Below are positions 36,529 to 45,356 of a DNA stretch of 64,000 bases, one piece after another. Source of the stretch: Sphingomonas alba (GTDB taxonomy: Bacteria; Pseudomonadota; Alphaproteobacteria; Sphingomonadales; Sphingomonadaceae); NCBI RefSeq assembly GCF_023516555.1, contig NZ_JAMGBD010000001.1:1488001-1552000 (forward strand). The letters are read 5' to 3'. The notes beneath the pieces were generated by a model. It was not told the origin of the DNA. It did not search any database and saw nothing but the letters and a program-made list of their open reading frames with translations. Made by a program: the position numbers and the translations under genes. Each line of letters starts with the position of its first letter. The first letter of the stretch is position 1.

Positions 36529-36981
36529 ATGGCTACACCGTCGATGAACGAGCGAAAACCCTTTTGGGAAAAGCCCTTGTCCGCGCTCGATCGCGGTGAG
36601 TGGGAAGCCCTGTGCGACGGCTGTGGTCGCTGCTGCGTCCATAAGCTCGAGGACGAGGACACCGGCGACCTCTACGCGACCAATGTCGCCTGCGAACTAC
36701 TCGACCGTCGCAACGGCCGTTGCACCGATTACGCGCATCGCAAGAAGCGCGTCGCCGACTGCGTCGTCTTGAAGAAAGACAAGCTTGAGGAGCTTGAATG
36801 GCTGCCATCGACCTGCGCCTACAAGTTGCGTGCGGCGGGAGAACCACTGCCCGACTGGCACTATTTGATCTCGGGTAGCCGCGAGACCGTGCATGAGGCG
36901 GGGCAGTCGACCCGTGGCTGGACGGTCAGCGAAGTCGATGCGGGCGACCTGGAGTGGCACCTTGTCGACCGGCCGCTCTGA
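36529..36981 (+). CDS. YcgN-family cysteine-cluster protein (UPF0260)
   Basis: This 150-aa protein has the YkgJ/YcgN cysteine pattern CDGCGRCCVHK near residue 30 and later cysteines in VACELLDRRNGRCTDY, VADCVVL and PSTCAYK, suggesting a bound zinc or Fe-S centre. YcgN proteins are conserved, but their function is not defined. An in-frame ATG at 36544 would shorten it by five residues. It overlaps the metallopeptidase gene by 20 bases. Confidence 0.9.
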   Translation: MATPSMNERKPFWEKPLSALDRGEWEALCDGCGRCCVHKLEDEDTGDLYATNVACELLDRRNGRCTDYAHRKKRVADCVVLKKDKLEELEWLPSTCAYKLRAAGEPLPDWHYLISGSRETVHEAGQSTRGWTVSEVDAGDLEWHLVDRPL

Positions 36982-37675
36982 ATCCCTGTTCCACGACCCT
37001 CGACTACCATTGCCGATTGCGATTCGGGTTCATCCACGCGCCCGACGCTTGAAGCTGAGGCTGGACGAACGACGCGAGCTGCTGTTGCTGACGGTGCCGC
37101 CACGCGGAAGCCGGCGATCCGCGCTTGACTGGGCGGCCAGCCAGCGCGCCTGGGTCGATGCCCAGCTCTCGAACAGAACGGCCCCTGTCGGCTTGGCTCC
37201 GGGCGCAATGATTCCCGTGGAGGGTTCGGAAGTGCGGCTCGAATGGATCGACGGCGGGCCGCGCACCCCTGCGTTTGCAGTAGGAAGACTCTCCTGCGGT
37301 GGCCCTGTCGAGTCCTTTCCCCAACGGATCGAGCGTTGGCTTCGGACTCGAGCGCGTGACCTCCTCTCGGACGACACCGCGGATTGTGCCCGGCGCGCCG
37401 GTGTCAGTGTTCGCCGCGTGAGCATCGGCGACGCTGGGTCCCGCTGGGGCAGTTGCTCAGCCTCGGGCAGCATCCGCTACAACTGGCGGTTGGTGCTTGC
37501 CCCGCCAGCGGTTCGCCGCTGGGTGGTCGCGCATGAGGTCGCGCACCGCATTCACATGAACCACGGTCCGGCCTTCAAAGCGTTGGAGGCGGAGCTGTTC
37601 GAGGGCGACGCCGAAACGGCGCGGCTATTGTTGCGACGGATCGGGCCGGGGCTGAAGCGGATCGGCAGCGTTTGA
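36962..37675 (+). CDS. YgjP/DUF45-type (M48-like) zinc metallopeptidase
   Basis: This ~237-aa protein has the zinc motif HEVAHRIHMNHGPAFKALE (HExxH plus a downstream NH/F segment) and the family segment RRVSIGDAGSRWGSCSASGSIRYNWRLVLAP, which defines the YgjP/SprT-like group. The substrate is unknown. The start is probably TTG at 36962 inside the YcgN gene, because the conserved region begins soon after. The 3' end overlaps the convergent PBP gene by 51 bases, a long overlap in which both proteins' C-termini share the same DNA. Confidence 0.88.
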   Translation: MSTGRSESLFHDPRLPLPIAIRVHPRARRLKLRLDERRELLLLTVPPRGSRRSALDWAASQRAWVDAQLSNRTAPVGLAPGAMIPVEGSEVRLEWIDGGPRTPAFAVGRLSCGGPVESFPQRIERWLRTRARDLLSDDTADCARRAGVSVRRVSIGDAGSRWGSCSASGSIRYNWRLVLAPPAVRRWVVAHEVAHRIHMNHGPAFKALEAELFEGDAETARLLLRRIGPGLKRIGSV

Positions 37676-39712
37676 CGGTGGCTGCTGCTGCGGCGGCGGC
37701 GGCGGCGGCCGTTGTTCACGGGGTGGCAGCGGGCTGTTGAAGATCCGGTCCAGTTCGGTCTGGTCCGGCGCGCCCTGCTGGCCAGGCTGAGGCACGGGTG
37801 CCAGCGGGTCAGACGGCGGCGCTATGCTCATGCCATTCTCATCGACCTGGGCATTGCCTTCATATTGATAGGGCGCGTCCCAGCCCTCTTCGTCCGGCTC
37901 GAGCTGCCAGTCGGGCATGGGAACATTGGTTTCGAACTGCTCGACCGGGCGATTGGCGACGGCGGCGGACATGAAGCTGGCGAACGCGCGCGCCGGTGCG
38001 GTGCCGCCCTGCAGGCCAGGGATTGCCTTTGCGTCGTCGCGTCCCATCCAGACGCCTGTTGTAAGTCCGCTGGAGAAACCGATGAACCAGCCGTCGCGGT
38101 TCGACTGCGTCGTGCCGGTCTTGCCGGCCACCGGGCGCCCGATGTTGGCGGCACGACCGGTCCCGGACAAAACCGCCGACTGCAGCAAGTCGGTCATACC
38201 GGCCGCGACCCACGGCGCGACCAGCACGCGGCCTTCTGATCGATCATGCTGGTAAAGCAGCCGTCCGTCGGCGGTGACCACCTTGCGGATTGCATAGGGC
38301 ATCACCGAAACGCCGCGATTGCTGACGGATGCAAAGGCTCGCGTCATATCGATCAGCCGGACATCGCTCGTTCCCAGCACCATCGACGGATAGGTCGAAA
38401 TCTTGCTGCCGATGCCGAAGCGCTGCGCCATGTTGGCGATGGTGCTGAAGCCATATTGCTGGCCGATCTGTGCGCTGATCGTGTTGATCGAGCGGGAAAA
38501 CGCCTCGCGCAGTGTCACCGTGCCGGCGAAGCTGCGGGTCGAGTTGCGTGGCCTCCAACCATCAATGTCGACCGGTTTGTCGACCATCGTGTCGGTCGGC
38601 TTCATGCCGTTCTCGAGCGCGGTCAGGTAAACGAACAGCTTGAACGAGGAGCCAGGCTGGCGCTCGGCCTGGGTGGCCCGGTTGTAGATGGAATCGACAT
38701 AATCGCGGCCACCGATCATGGCTCGGACGGCGCCGTCCCGGTCGATGGAAACGAGTGCACCCTGCGCCCCACCGGGCGCGAAGCCATTGATGGCGCGGTC
38801 CGCCGCCGCCTGCATGCGCGTGTCGAGCGTCGTCCAGACATCGATCGGCTCGGACGAGTCGTCGATCAACGTATCGAGCTGGGGTAGCGCCCAGTCGGTG
38901 AAATAGCGAACGCTGTTCTGCTTGGCCGCGGGTTGGACCCGGATCGCCGCGGTGTCGACGCCTGCAGCCGCGGACGGCGAGAGGAAGCCATTCTCGACCA
39001 TCGAATTCAAGACTACGCTGGCGCGGCCACGGGCGGCTTCGACGTCCGCGGTCGGCGAATAGTTTGACGGCGCTTTGACGAGGCCGGCGATGATCGCCGC
39101 TTCGCCAAGGCTCAAATGATCGGCGCCATGGCCGAAAAAGGTGCGGCTGGCCGCATCGATGCCGTAGGCGCCGCCGCCGAAATAGACGCGATTGAGGTAA
39201 AGCTCGAGGATTTGGTCCTTCGAATATTTCCGCTCGAGCGCGAGAGCTAGCACGCCTTCCTTGATCTTGCGGCCGAAGGTGCGGCTGTTGGTCAGGAAGA
39301 TGTTGCGCGCGAGCTGTTGGGTGATCGTAGAGCCGCCCTGCCGCCAATGTCCGGTCTGGACACGAACCTTGACGGACCGGGCCATGCCGATCGGATCAAC
39401 GCCGAGGTGGCTGCGAAATCTTTTGTCTTCGACCGCGATCATTGCCGAGCGCATCGTCGCCGGAATCTCGTTGTAGGTAAGCCAGCGGCCGAGATTTGGG
39501 CCCATCGACACCAGCACCGTTCCGTCGGAGGCGCGGACGCGGATCATCTGGCCGAGGTTGCTGCGCTTCGTCAGCTCGCCATAATCGGGCAACTGCCCGA
39601 CGGCGACGAAGACGGCAATGCCAAGCGCCAGGACGCCGAGGACGCCTACCGCCAGCACATATTTCAACGCGGTCTTGAACAGTCCGCTCTTGGTCTTGGC
39701 GGTTCGGGCCAT
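37625..39712 (-). CDS. Bifunctional penicillin-binding protein 1A family
   Basis: This 695-aa class A PBP polymerises and cross-links peptidoglycan. One N-terminal helix (about 15-38) is followed by a GT51 glycosyltransferase domain with catalytic E95 in AVEDKRF and GGSTITQQLARN. The transpeptidase has S355-x-x-K358, S408-I-N410 and K531-T-G533. The C-terminal ~60 residues form a disordered Pro/Gln-rich tail (PPPPPPQQQPP). The tail overlaps the metallopeptidase gene on the other strand. It resembles PbpC/PBP1A of alphaproteobacteria rather than PBP1B. Confidence 0.94.
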   Translation of the reverse strand: MARTAKTKSGLFKTALKYVLAVGVLGVLALGIAVFVAVGQLPDYGELTKRSNLGQMIRVRASDGTVLVSMGPNLGRWLTYNEIPATMRSAMIAVEDKRFRSHLGVDPIGMARSVKVRVQTGHWRQGGSTITQQLARNIFLTNSRTFGRKIKEGVLALALERKYSKDQILELYLNRVYFGGGAYGIDAASRTFFGHGADHLSLGEAAIIAGLVKAPSNYSPTADVEAARGRASVVLNSMVENGFLSPSAAAGVDTAAIRVQPAAKQNSVRYFTDWALPQLDTLIDDSSEPIDVWTTLDTRMQAAADRAINGFAPGGAQGALVSIDRDGAVRAMIGGRDYVDSIYNRATQAERQPGSSFKLFVYLTALENGMKPTDTMVDKPVDIDGWRPRNSTRSFAGTVTLREAFSRSINTISAQIGQQYGFSTIANMAQRFGIGSKISTYPSMVLGTSDVRLIDMTRAFASVSNRGVSVMPYAIRKVVTADGRLLYQHDRSEGRVLVAPWVAAGMTDLLQSAVLSGTGRAANIGRPVAGKTGTTQSNRDGWFIGFSSGLTTGVWMGRDDAKAIPGLQGGTAPARAFASFMSAAVANRPVEQFETNVPMPDWQLEPDEEGWDAPYQYEGNAQVDENGMSIAPPSDPLAPVPQPGQQGAPDQTELDRIFNSPLPPREQRPPPPPPQQQPPSNAADPLQPRPDPSQQ

Positions 39713-39833
39713 GCAGTAGAATCGATAGAAAGCTTGTGACTGCGCCGCAAGCGGCAGGCGTCCACGGCTGCTGCATTCATGGTGAAGGGCGCCTTAACCA
39801 TTTGGCAAAGCTGTCCGGCGTAGGGCTCATCCC

Positions 39834-40361
39834 ATGACGGGCCGACGTATTGCCCTGCTGTCGTTTGGCGCCCTGCTTGCCGGGGCGCTTGGCATGTCCG
39901 GGCCGGCACCGGCTCAATGCCGTCTTTGCGCGACTCCCTCGACCCAGACGATCACGAGCGCCGATTCGGACAATATGCGCATTGAGATCGAGGCCAGGCT
40001 GGACTTCGACCAGCTGGTCGTTCGCGACAATAGTCCGGGGTCCGTCCAGTTGCAGCCGGACGGCTCATCGACGATATCGGGATCGGTCGGCGCCATATCC
40101 GGTCGCGCAATGGTCGGCACGGCGATGGTCCATGGTGAGCCGGGCCGGTTCGTGCGGGTCGATATGCCAACCGCAATCACGCTCCACGGAATTCGCGGCG
40201 GGACGATCCGGCTCGATTCGCTGGTCACCGACCTGCAATCGGCGCCGAGGCTCGATTCGGAAGGCATGCTGCAATTCCGTTTCGGCGGCGCGCTGCACAT
40301 TGAATCCAATGCTGACGGCGACTTCCGCGGCGACATCCCGATCACGGTTGATTACCTCTGA
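39834..40361 (+). CDS. DUF4402 secreted protein A (candidate minor pilin)
   Basis: This 175-aa exported protein has a signal peptide of about 27 residues (ending PAPAQ), a CxxC near the mature N-terminus (CRLC), a beta-rich DUF4402-like domain and the ending GDIPITVDYL, which matches the family's C-terminal G-x-V-x-V-x-Y strand. DUF4402 proteins are found beside chaperones and ushers, so a fimbrial subunit or tip adaptor is inferred. It is divergent from PBP1A (121 bases) and followed after 152 bases by a second DUF4402 gene. No obvious terminator is seen between them. Confidence 0.8.
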   Translation: MTGRRIALLSFGALLAGALGMSGPAPAQCRLCATPSTQTITSADSDNMRIEIEARLDFDQLVVRDNSPGSVQLQPDGSSTISGSVGAISGRAMVGTAMVHGEPGRFVRVDMPTAITLHGIRGGTIRLDSLVTDLQSAPRLDSEGMLQFRFGGALHIESNADGDFRGDIPITVDYL

Positions 40362-40513
40362 GGAACAGACTGGTCCGGAACGGTGGAAAACCTAACAGTC
40401 CTTTAACCATGTCGCTGAGCAAAGCCGTAAGCGGTCTAGGTTAATTCCGAAATCACGGATGGACGGGTCGACCGTCGGCCCGTTCTATTTTGGAATCACG
40501 TGGGGAAATTGCC

Positions 40514-41017
40514 ATGACCAAGTTTGTGAAGATTGCGGCCGTTGCCGCTGCTCTGCTGGGCACCGCCCCGGCGTTTGCCGCGACGTCGGTTACCGGCGCT
40601 GCGCCGTCGGCCACGGCTCGCATCATCCGGCCGTTGACGCTGACCGCCACCGGTTCGCTCAACTTCGGCACGATCGTTATGAACAATGTGACCGCCAACC
40701 GCACGGTTACGGTCAACCCGGACGGCTCGATCACCTGCGCCGTCGAGCTGGTGTGTGACACGACCGGTTCGTTCGTCACCTACAATGTGACGGGCACGAA
40801 CGGCCAGACCGTCAACATCATCAAGAACACCTCGACGCTGACCGGTTCGAACTCCGGTTCGCTGACGCTGACCCCGGTCGGCGCCAACAGCGTTGTGCTG
40901 ACCAACTCGGGCGCCCCGGGCAAGGACTTCCCGATCGGCGGCTCCATCGACATTGCTCCGACCACGATTGACGGCGTCTATACCGGCACCGTCGACGTCC
41001 AGGTCGACTACAACTAA
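40514..41017 (+). CDS. DUF4402 secreted protein B (candidate major pilin)
   Basis: This 167-aa protein has a clean signal peptide (cleavage near A22, AFA|A), then a Thr/Asn/Val-rich beta domain beginning ATARIIRPLTLTATGSLNFGTI, a cysteine pair C75/C81 that could form a disulfide, and the ending GTVDVQVDYN. The very low charge and beta-rich, Thr-rich composition fit a shell-like subunit. A strong terminator directly follows, separating it from the chaperone and usher; this fits a highly expressed structural subunit. The ATG at 40514 is chosen because the signal peptide begins there. Confidence 0.82.
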   Translation: MTKFVKIAAVAAALLGTAPAFAATSVTGAAPSATARIIRPLTLTATGSLNFGTIVMNNVTANRTVTVNPDGSITCAVELVCDTTGSFVTYNVTGTNGQTVNIIKNTSTLTGSNSGSLTLTPVGANSVVLTNSGAPGKDFPIGGSIDIAPTTIDGVYTGTVDVQVDYN

Positions 41018-41055
41018 GCCGCAGACCAGGAGGCCGGTTCGCCGGCCTTGCGCGA

Positions 41056-41089
41056 GGGGCCGCCGGAGCGATCCGGCGGCCCCTTTTTT
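41056..41089 (+). terminator. Strong Rho-independent terminator after DUF4402 protein B
   Basis: A 12-bp perfect stem (GGGGCCGCCGGA with TCCGGCGGCCCC), a GCGA tetraloop and six T residues form the clearest intrinsic terminator in the window. It lies 39 bases after the second DUF4402 gene and 103 before the chaperone. Confidence 0.95.
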
Positions 41090-41191
41090 CATACCTGCCG
41101 CATTCGGCGGCAATACGGCTTATGGTTAGCCCAAAATAAACCATTTCCGGTCAATGTTCCCTCCGAAACGGATCGTTCGGAGTTGGCTTAC

Positions 41192-42007
41192 ATGACCATC
41201 GTAAATCGGATCGCCGCCGCACTCGCTTTGCCGCTGGCCCTGTTGTCCTCGATTCCCGCCCAGGCCGGCATCGGCGACCTGCTGGTCGCTCCGACCCGCA
41301 TTATCCTCAATGGCTCGCGGGGAGCCGAAGTTGTCCTCAGTAACATTGGCGACGAGGTGGCGACCTATCGCATCTCTGTCGAATTCCGGAGGATGAAGGA
41401 GGACGGCAGCCTGGAAGAGGTCGCCCAGCCCAATGATCGGGAAAACGCCGCGAAGGACATGATCTTCTACGCGCCGCGCCGGGTGACCATCGCACCCAAC
41501 GAACCGCAAACCATCCGCATTTCCGCTCGCGCCCCCCAAGGGCTGCCCGACGGCGAATATCGTGCGCACCTGCTGTTCCGCGCCGTCCCCCCGCCGCGCC
41601 CGGTCACCGCGCCCAGGGAAGTGAAGGGCATCGCGTTCGAGCTGATCCCTGTCTACGGCGTTACCATCCCCGTCGTCATCCGAATGGGCAACCTGCAGGC
41701 GAAAGCCGGCATCGCCAATGTCCAATTGACCCAAAAAGATGGGAAATCCGCCGTTTCCTTGGACCTTACGCGGGCCGGCGATCGATCCGTCTTCGGTGAT
41801 GTCCGTGTTTTCAAGGCCGGCGTGAAGGACCCAATCGCGATCCAGCGCGGGGTCGCCGTCTACACCGAGGTTGGCGTGCGGCACATGACCATTCCGGTCA
41901 ATCCAGACTATGCCGGGCCCGCCGCCGGTCCGGTCACCGTCGATTTCGTCGAAAGCAGCGACGCCGGCCCGGTCTCGCTCGCCGAAACCAAGACGGTCCT
42001 CCGCTAG
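41192..42007 (+). CDS. PapD-like periplasmic pilus chaperone
   Basis: This 271-aa protein has a signal peptide cleaved after A25 (AQA|GIG). The mature start IGDLLVAPTRIILNGSRGAEVVLSN matches the first strands of the PapD/FimC N-terminal Ig domain; YAPRRVTIAPNEPQTIRI is the family's conserved edge-strand segment, and a second Ig-like domain follows. It would donate a strand to folding subunits. It belongs to the atypical chaperone group found with DUF4402 subunits rather than to classical FimC. The usher follows after 26 bases. Confidence 0.87.
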   Translation: MTIVNRIAAALALPLALLSSIPAQAGIGDLLVAPTRIILNGSRGAEVVLSNIGDEVATYRISVEFRRMKEDGSLEEVAQPNDRENAAKDMIFYAPRRVTIAPNEPQTIRISARAPQGLPDGEYRAHLLFRAVPPPRPVTAPREVKGIAFELIPVYGVTIPVVIRMGNLQAKAGIANVQLTQKDGKSAVSLDLTRAGDRSVFGDVRVFKAGVKDPIAIQRGVAVYTEVGVRHMTIPVNPDYAGPAAGPVTVDFVESSDAGPVSLAETKTVLR

Positions 42008-42033
42008 GTTCTCGGGAGGACGGGGGAACGGCC

Positions 42034-44745
42034 GTGGGCCGCATCCGCGACTGGGGGCGCACCGCGCTTACCTTCATGGCGCTGGCTTCTGCCGGCGCCA
42101 TTGGCGCGTCTACACCTAATCTCAGCGGATGGGCGGCCGAGCCGGATGACCAGTTCCTCCTCGATGTCAGCATCCGCCAGCAACGCCTGGGCGACGGTGT
42201 CCGCGCCTATCCGACGCCCGAAGGGACCTGCATCATCCTCGGCGACTTCCTGACCACGCTCGACGTGCCGATGCACATCGATCTCGATTCGAAGACGGCC
42301 AAAGGCTGGGCCTTCAAGGAGGCGAATCGGATCTCTATCGACCGCGCGGCCGGCAAGGTGCAGTTCGGCACGCTGAGTGAAACGCTACCCGCCGGCGCCA
42401 TCCGCGACGTACCGGAAGGCTGGTGCGCCGACACCAATGCGCTCAGCCGCTGGTTTGGGATCAAGGTCGTGCCAAGGACCGGCGGATCGGTTCTTCTCCT
42501 TGAATCACAAGCGAAATTGCCGGTCGAAGAAGCCATCGCGCGACGGAAGCGGGCAGCTTCGATCAAGAAGAATGCGTCCCTTGAGCTTTCGTCGCTGCCG
42601 CAGGTCAAGCTGCCTTACCGCCTGTGGCGCGCGCCGGCGCTCGACTTTGTCGTCAGCGGCGGCGTCACCTATCGCGCCTCGACCGGGACCGAGATCGACC
42701 GCCGTGCCGCCGTCTACGCTGCAGGCGAGATCGCAACCTTGTCCTACACCGCCCAGGTCGGCAGTGACGACAAGGGCGAACCCCAGGTTTTCCGTTTCCG
42801 AGCCTTCCGGTCCGACCCCGACGGTGGCCTCCTGGGTCCGCTCAATGCGACCCATTTCGAGGTCGGTGACGTCACCGGCCATGACGACAAGCTGCTTGGT
42901 CCGGGAATCAACGGCCGCGGTGTCGCTGTCACCAACCAGCCGCTGTTCCAGCCGGCCGCTTTCGACCGCACGCGATTCGAGGGCGATTTGCCGGCGGGTT
43001 GGGAGGCGGAAATCTATCGCAACGGCCAATTGTTGGGCTTTGCCGAGGCGGGCGATGACGAGCGTTACCATTTTGACGACGTCCAGCTGGTCTATGGCGA
43101 CAACCAGGTCGACATCGTCCTCTACGGGCCGCAAGGGCAGATTCGGACGCGGACTGAAAACGTCAACGTCGGCCAGGACAACGTCCCCAAGGGCGAGACC
43201 TGGTACTGGGCCGGCGTCAATCAACCCGGCAAGGATATTATTAATTTTCAGGATGTTACCGACGATCCCAACAGGCCGAACCTTCAGGCAACGGTCGCTG
43301 TCGCGCACGGCATTGACGCCAAGACGTCAGTTGCGCTGCTGGTCCAGGCGGTCATGCTCGACGATGAGAACCTCACCTATGTCGAGGGTTCGGTGCGCCG
43401 TTCCGTCGGCCGGGCGCTGGTCGAAGTCTCGGCTGCGCGCGATACAAAAGGCGGCACCGCAGCCCGCGCCCAGGTCCTGACCAAGCTCGGCGACGTTGCG
43501 CTGAGCGCCGAAGCCATCGCTACCAACAATTTCCGTTATGAAGGCGACAGGCGCGAGAGCGTCCACGAAGCGCGGCTGTCCGCCGATGCGCCCATCAAGA
43601 TCGGCCGTGCCAGCATCCCGGCCCATGCCGACGTCCGTTACACAGAAAAAGCAGATGGCACCTCCTATCTTGAGGCGGCCGGGCGATTGTCCACGCATAT
43701 CAACCGTTTCAACCTGTCTGGCGAAGTTCATTATCTGCGAAATTATGCGTCTACCGACAGCGGGCCGGATCCGCCCGGCGAACTCGAGACCTCGTTGATC
43801 GGATCGGGCCGCGTTGGCCCGGTACGGTTGCGCGGCACGGCGACCTGGGAGTTCCAACCTCAGTCGCGGTTCAAGAACGCGGAAGGTTCCGCATATTGGT
43901 CGGCGTCGCAAAACGCAGATTTCGAAGCCGGCGTGTCTTACGATGCGCTGACCCGTGTCGCGCGCGCCCGGCTGACGCACATCCGCCGTTTCGACACCAT
44001 GGCTTTGTCCGTCACCGGTGAAGCGGCGAGCGACGGCGCGCTGGCGCTGGGCTTCAACCTCAATTTCTCGCTCGATCCGAGCCACGGATTCGGCTTGTCC
44101 CGACAGACGCTGGCCAATGCCGGTGCCGTAAAAGCGCGTGTTTACCGTGACTTGAACGACAATGGCCGCCGCGACCTCGATGAGCCGCTCGAAAAGGGCG
44201 CGCTCATCACCACCGGCTCCCGCCTGGCGGAGCACGGCACGGACGCGCACGGCGAAGTGATGGTCGCCGGGCTCTCCAATTACGTTCCGGTGGCGGTCGG
44301 GATCGATACGTCCAGCCTGTCCGATCCCATGCTTGCGCCCCGCCAGGCGCTACAGGTGGTCACGCCGCGGCCGGGCATCGCCGCCGAGGTCGACATTCCG
44401 CTGGTCGGGGCCGGCGATATCGAGGGCGCGATCGTCCGTGACGGCGGGGATGGGTTCGAGGGGCTTGATGTCGAACTGCTCGACGCATCCGGCAAGGTTG
44501 TCGCGACCGCCCGGACCGACTTTGACGGCTTCTTCCTCTTTGAGAGGGTCGCCTACGGCCACTATGGCGTGCGGATTGCCGCTGAATCCGCCCGCGTCGC
44601 CAAGGTCGCCCAGGCGCTGAGCGCCTCCGCCGACATCACCAGCGCCAGGCCGGTCGTCCGGATGGGCGCCATTCGGGTAGTTCCCGCACAGCAAATCGCC
44701 AGCGCAGACATGGTTAAAGAGTCGTCTAACACGACTTTGCACTAG
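42034..44745 (+). CDS. Usher-like outer-membrane protein with C-terminal beta-sandwich domains
   Basis: This 903-aa protein has a signal peptide, an N-terminal periplasmic region (about 40-200), then usher-type segments. RFEGDLPAGWEAEIYRNGQLLGF and YGDNQVDIVLYGPQGQIR (about 310-383) are the pattern of FimD/PapC ushers around the plug and early barrel. Residues ~400-690 look like barrel strands. The C-terminus holds a DLNDNGRRDLDEP calcium-loop-like motif (about 710) and a GAIVRDGGDGFEGLDVELLD transthyretin-like domain. The start is GTG at 42034. It would translocate the DUF4402 subunits; assembly function is inferred. Confidence 0.85.
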   Translation: MGRIRDWGRTALTFMALASAGAIGASTPNLSGWAAEPDDQFLLDVSIRQQRLGDGVRAYPTPEGTCIILGDFLTTLDVPMHIDLDSKTAKGWAFKEANRISIDRAAGKVQFGTLSETLPAGAIRDVPEGWCADTNALSRWFGIKVVPRTGGSVLLLESQAKLPVEEAIARRKRAASIKKNASLELSSLPQVKLPYRLWRAPALDFVVSGGVTYRASTGTEIDRRAAVYAAGEIATLSYTAQVGSDDKGEPQVFRFRAFRSDPDGGLLGPLNATHFEVGDVTGHDDKLLGPGINGRGVAVTNQPLFQPAAFDRTRFEGDLPAGWEAEIYRNGQLLGFAEAGDDERYHFDDVQLVYGDNQVDIVLYGPQGQIRTRTENVNVGQDNVPKGETWYWAGVNQPGKDIINFQDVTDDPNRPNLQATVAVAHGIDAKTSVALLVQAVMLDDENLTYVEGSVRRSVGRALVEVSAARDTKGGTAARAQVLTKLGDVALSAEAIATNNFRYEGDRRESVHEARLSADAPIKIGRASIPAHADVRYTEKADGTSYLEAAGRLSTHINRFNLSGEVHYLRNYASTDSGPDPPGELETSLIGSGRVGPVRLRGTATWEFQPQSRFKNAEGSAYWSASQNADFEAGVSYDALTRVARARLTHIRRFDTMALSVTGEAASDGALALGFNLNFSLDPSHGFGLSRQTLANAGAVKARVYRDLNDNGRRDLDEPLEKGALITTGSRLAEHGTDAHGEVMVAGLSNYVPVAVGIDTSSLSDPMLAPRQALQVVTPRPGIAAEVDIPLVGAGDIEGAIVRDGGDGFEGLDVELLDASGKVVATARTDFDGFFLFERVAYGHYGVRIAAESARVAKVAQALSASADITSARPVVRMGAIRVVPAQQIASADMVKESSNTTLH

Positions 44746-44868
44746 GCTTCACGAGATTGCGACGCAGTTGCAGGAATATTCCGCAGCAACACTCAGTCGG
44801 TTACACCGTTGCCTTTTGTAAGAGGAGCACACGGTCCGACATTCCCCCGGAATGCCGGCTGGGTGTGC

Positions 44869-44955
44869 TGGTGCGGTCGAGAAGACTCGAACTTCCACGG
44901 CCTTTCGGCCACAGCGACCTCAACGCTGCGCGTCTACCAATTCCGCCACGACCGC
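44869..44955 (-). tRNA. tRNA-Leu (GAG)
   Basis: On the minus strand this is an 87-base class II tRNA: acceptor GCGGTCG/CGACCGC, D-loop GGAATTGGTAGAC, anticodon loop with GAG, a long variable arm, T-arm GTTCGAGTC and encoded CCA. The flanks (44746-44868 and 44956-45104) hold no gene or repeat I can support, and no integrase is nearby. Confidence 0.97.
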
Positions 44956-45104
44956 ACTCGTGAAATGCGCCGCACTGAACCGCGCGGCGCCTTGGCAGGA
45001 CGCGGCCCCTAGCAAAGCACTTCCCGCCGCGCAATGGCACCGCTTCCGTCCCATTCGGGGACAAATGGTAAACAGCCTGCTTACCACACTGACTGCGGTG
45101 CTTT

Positions 45105-45350
45105 ATGCCTGCCGCCATGTCCATTTGGCTCGCCTTGCCGCTGATGGCAGCCGGTGCCGGCGCACCCGTCCCTACGGATGTCACGCGCAGCCCGGTCACG
45201 GCCAGTGCTCGGGCGACCGTGATCATTCTGTCGGGCGCCAAGATTTCCCTGAGCGAGGCCCCACAACCGGAGGGCTACAAGGTGACGGCGGCCGTGATTA
45301 CCGACCAGGACGGCAATCGCCGTCCAGCCAAACTCGTGGAATTCCAGTAA
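45105..45350 (+). CDS. Small secreted protein of unknown function
   Basis: This 81-aa protein has a signal-like N-terminus (MSIWLALPLMAAGAGA; the internal ATG at 45117 is an equally good start) and a ~60-residue mature part with ASARATVIILSGAKISLSE and the ending PAKLVEFQ. Similar short proteins with a SATVRI..a..i pattern recur in sphingomonads as hypotheticals. The strand pattern faintly recalls the first strands of DUF4402 (SATARIIRPLTL), but this is too weak to call homology. It is convergent with the zinc-ribbon gene (6-base gap). Confidence 0.65.
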   Translation: MPAAMSIWLALPLMAAGAGAPVPTDVTRSPVTASARATVIILSGAKISLSEAPQPEGYKVTAAVITDQDGNRRPAKLVEFQ

Positions 45351-45356
45351 TTTAGG

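Noticed and set aside
43327-44250. Antisense open frame of 307 codons opposite the usher-like gene
   Set aside because: No recognisable domain, no start context, and it lies wholly within a well-supported gene.
44746-45104. Genomic-island insertion at tRNA-Leu
   Set aside because: No integrase, direct repeat of the tRNA 3' end or composition change is seen on either side.
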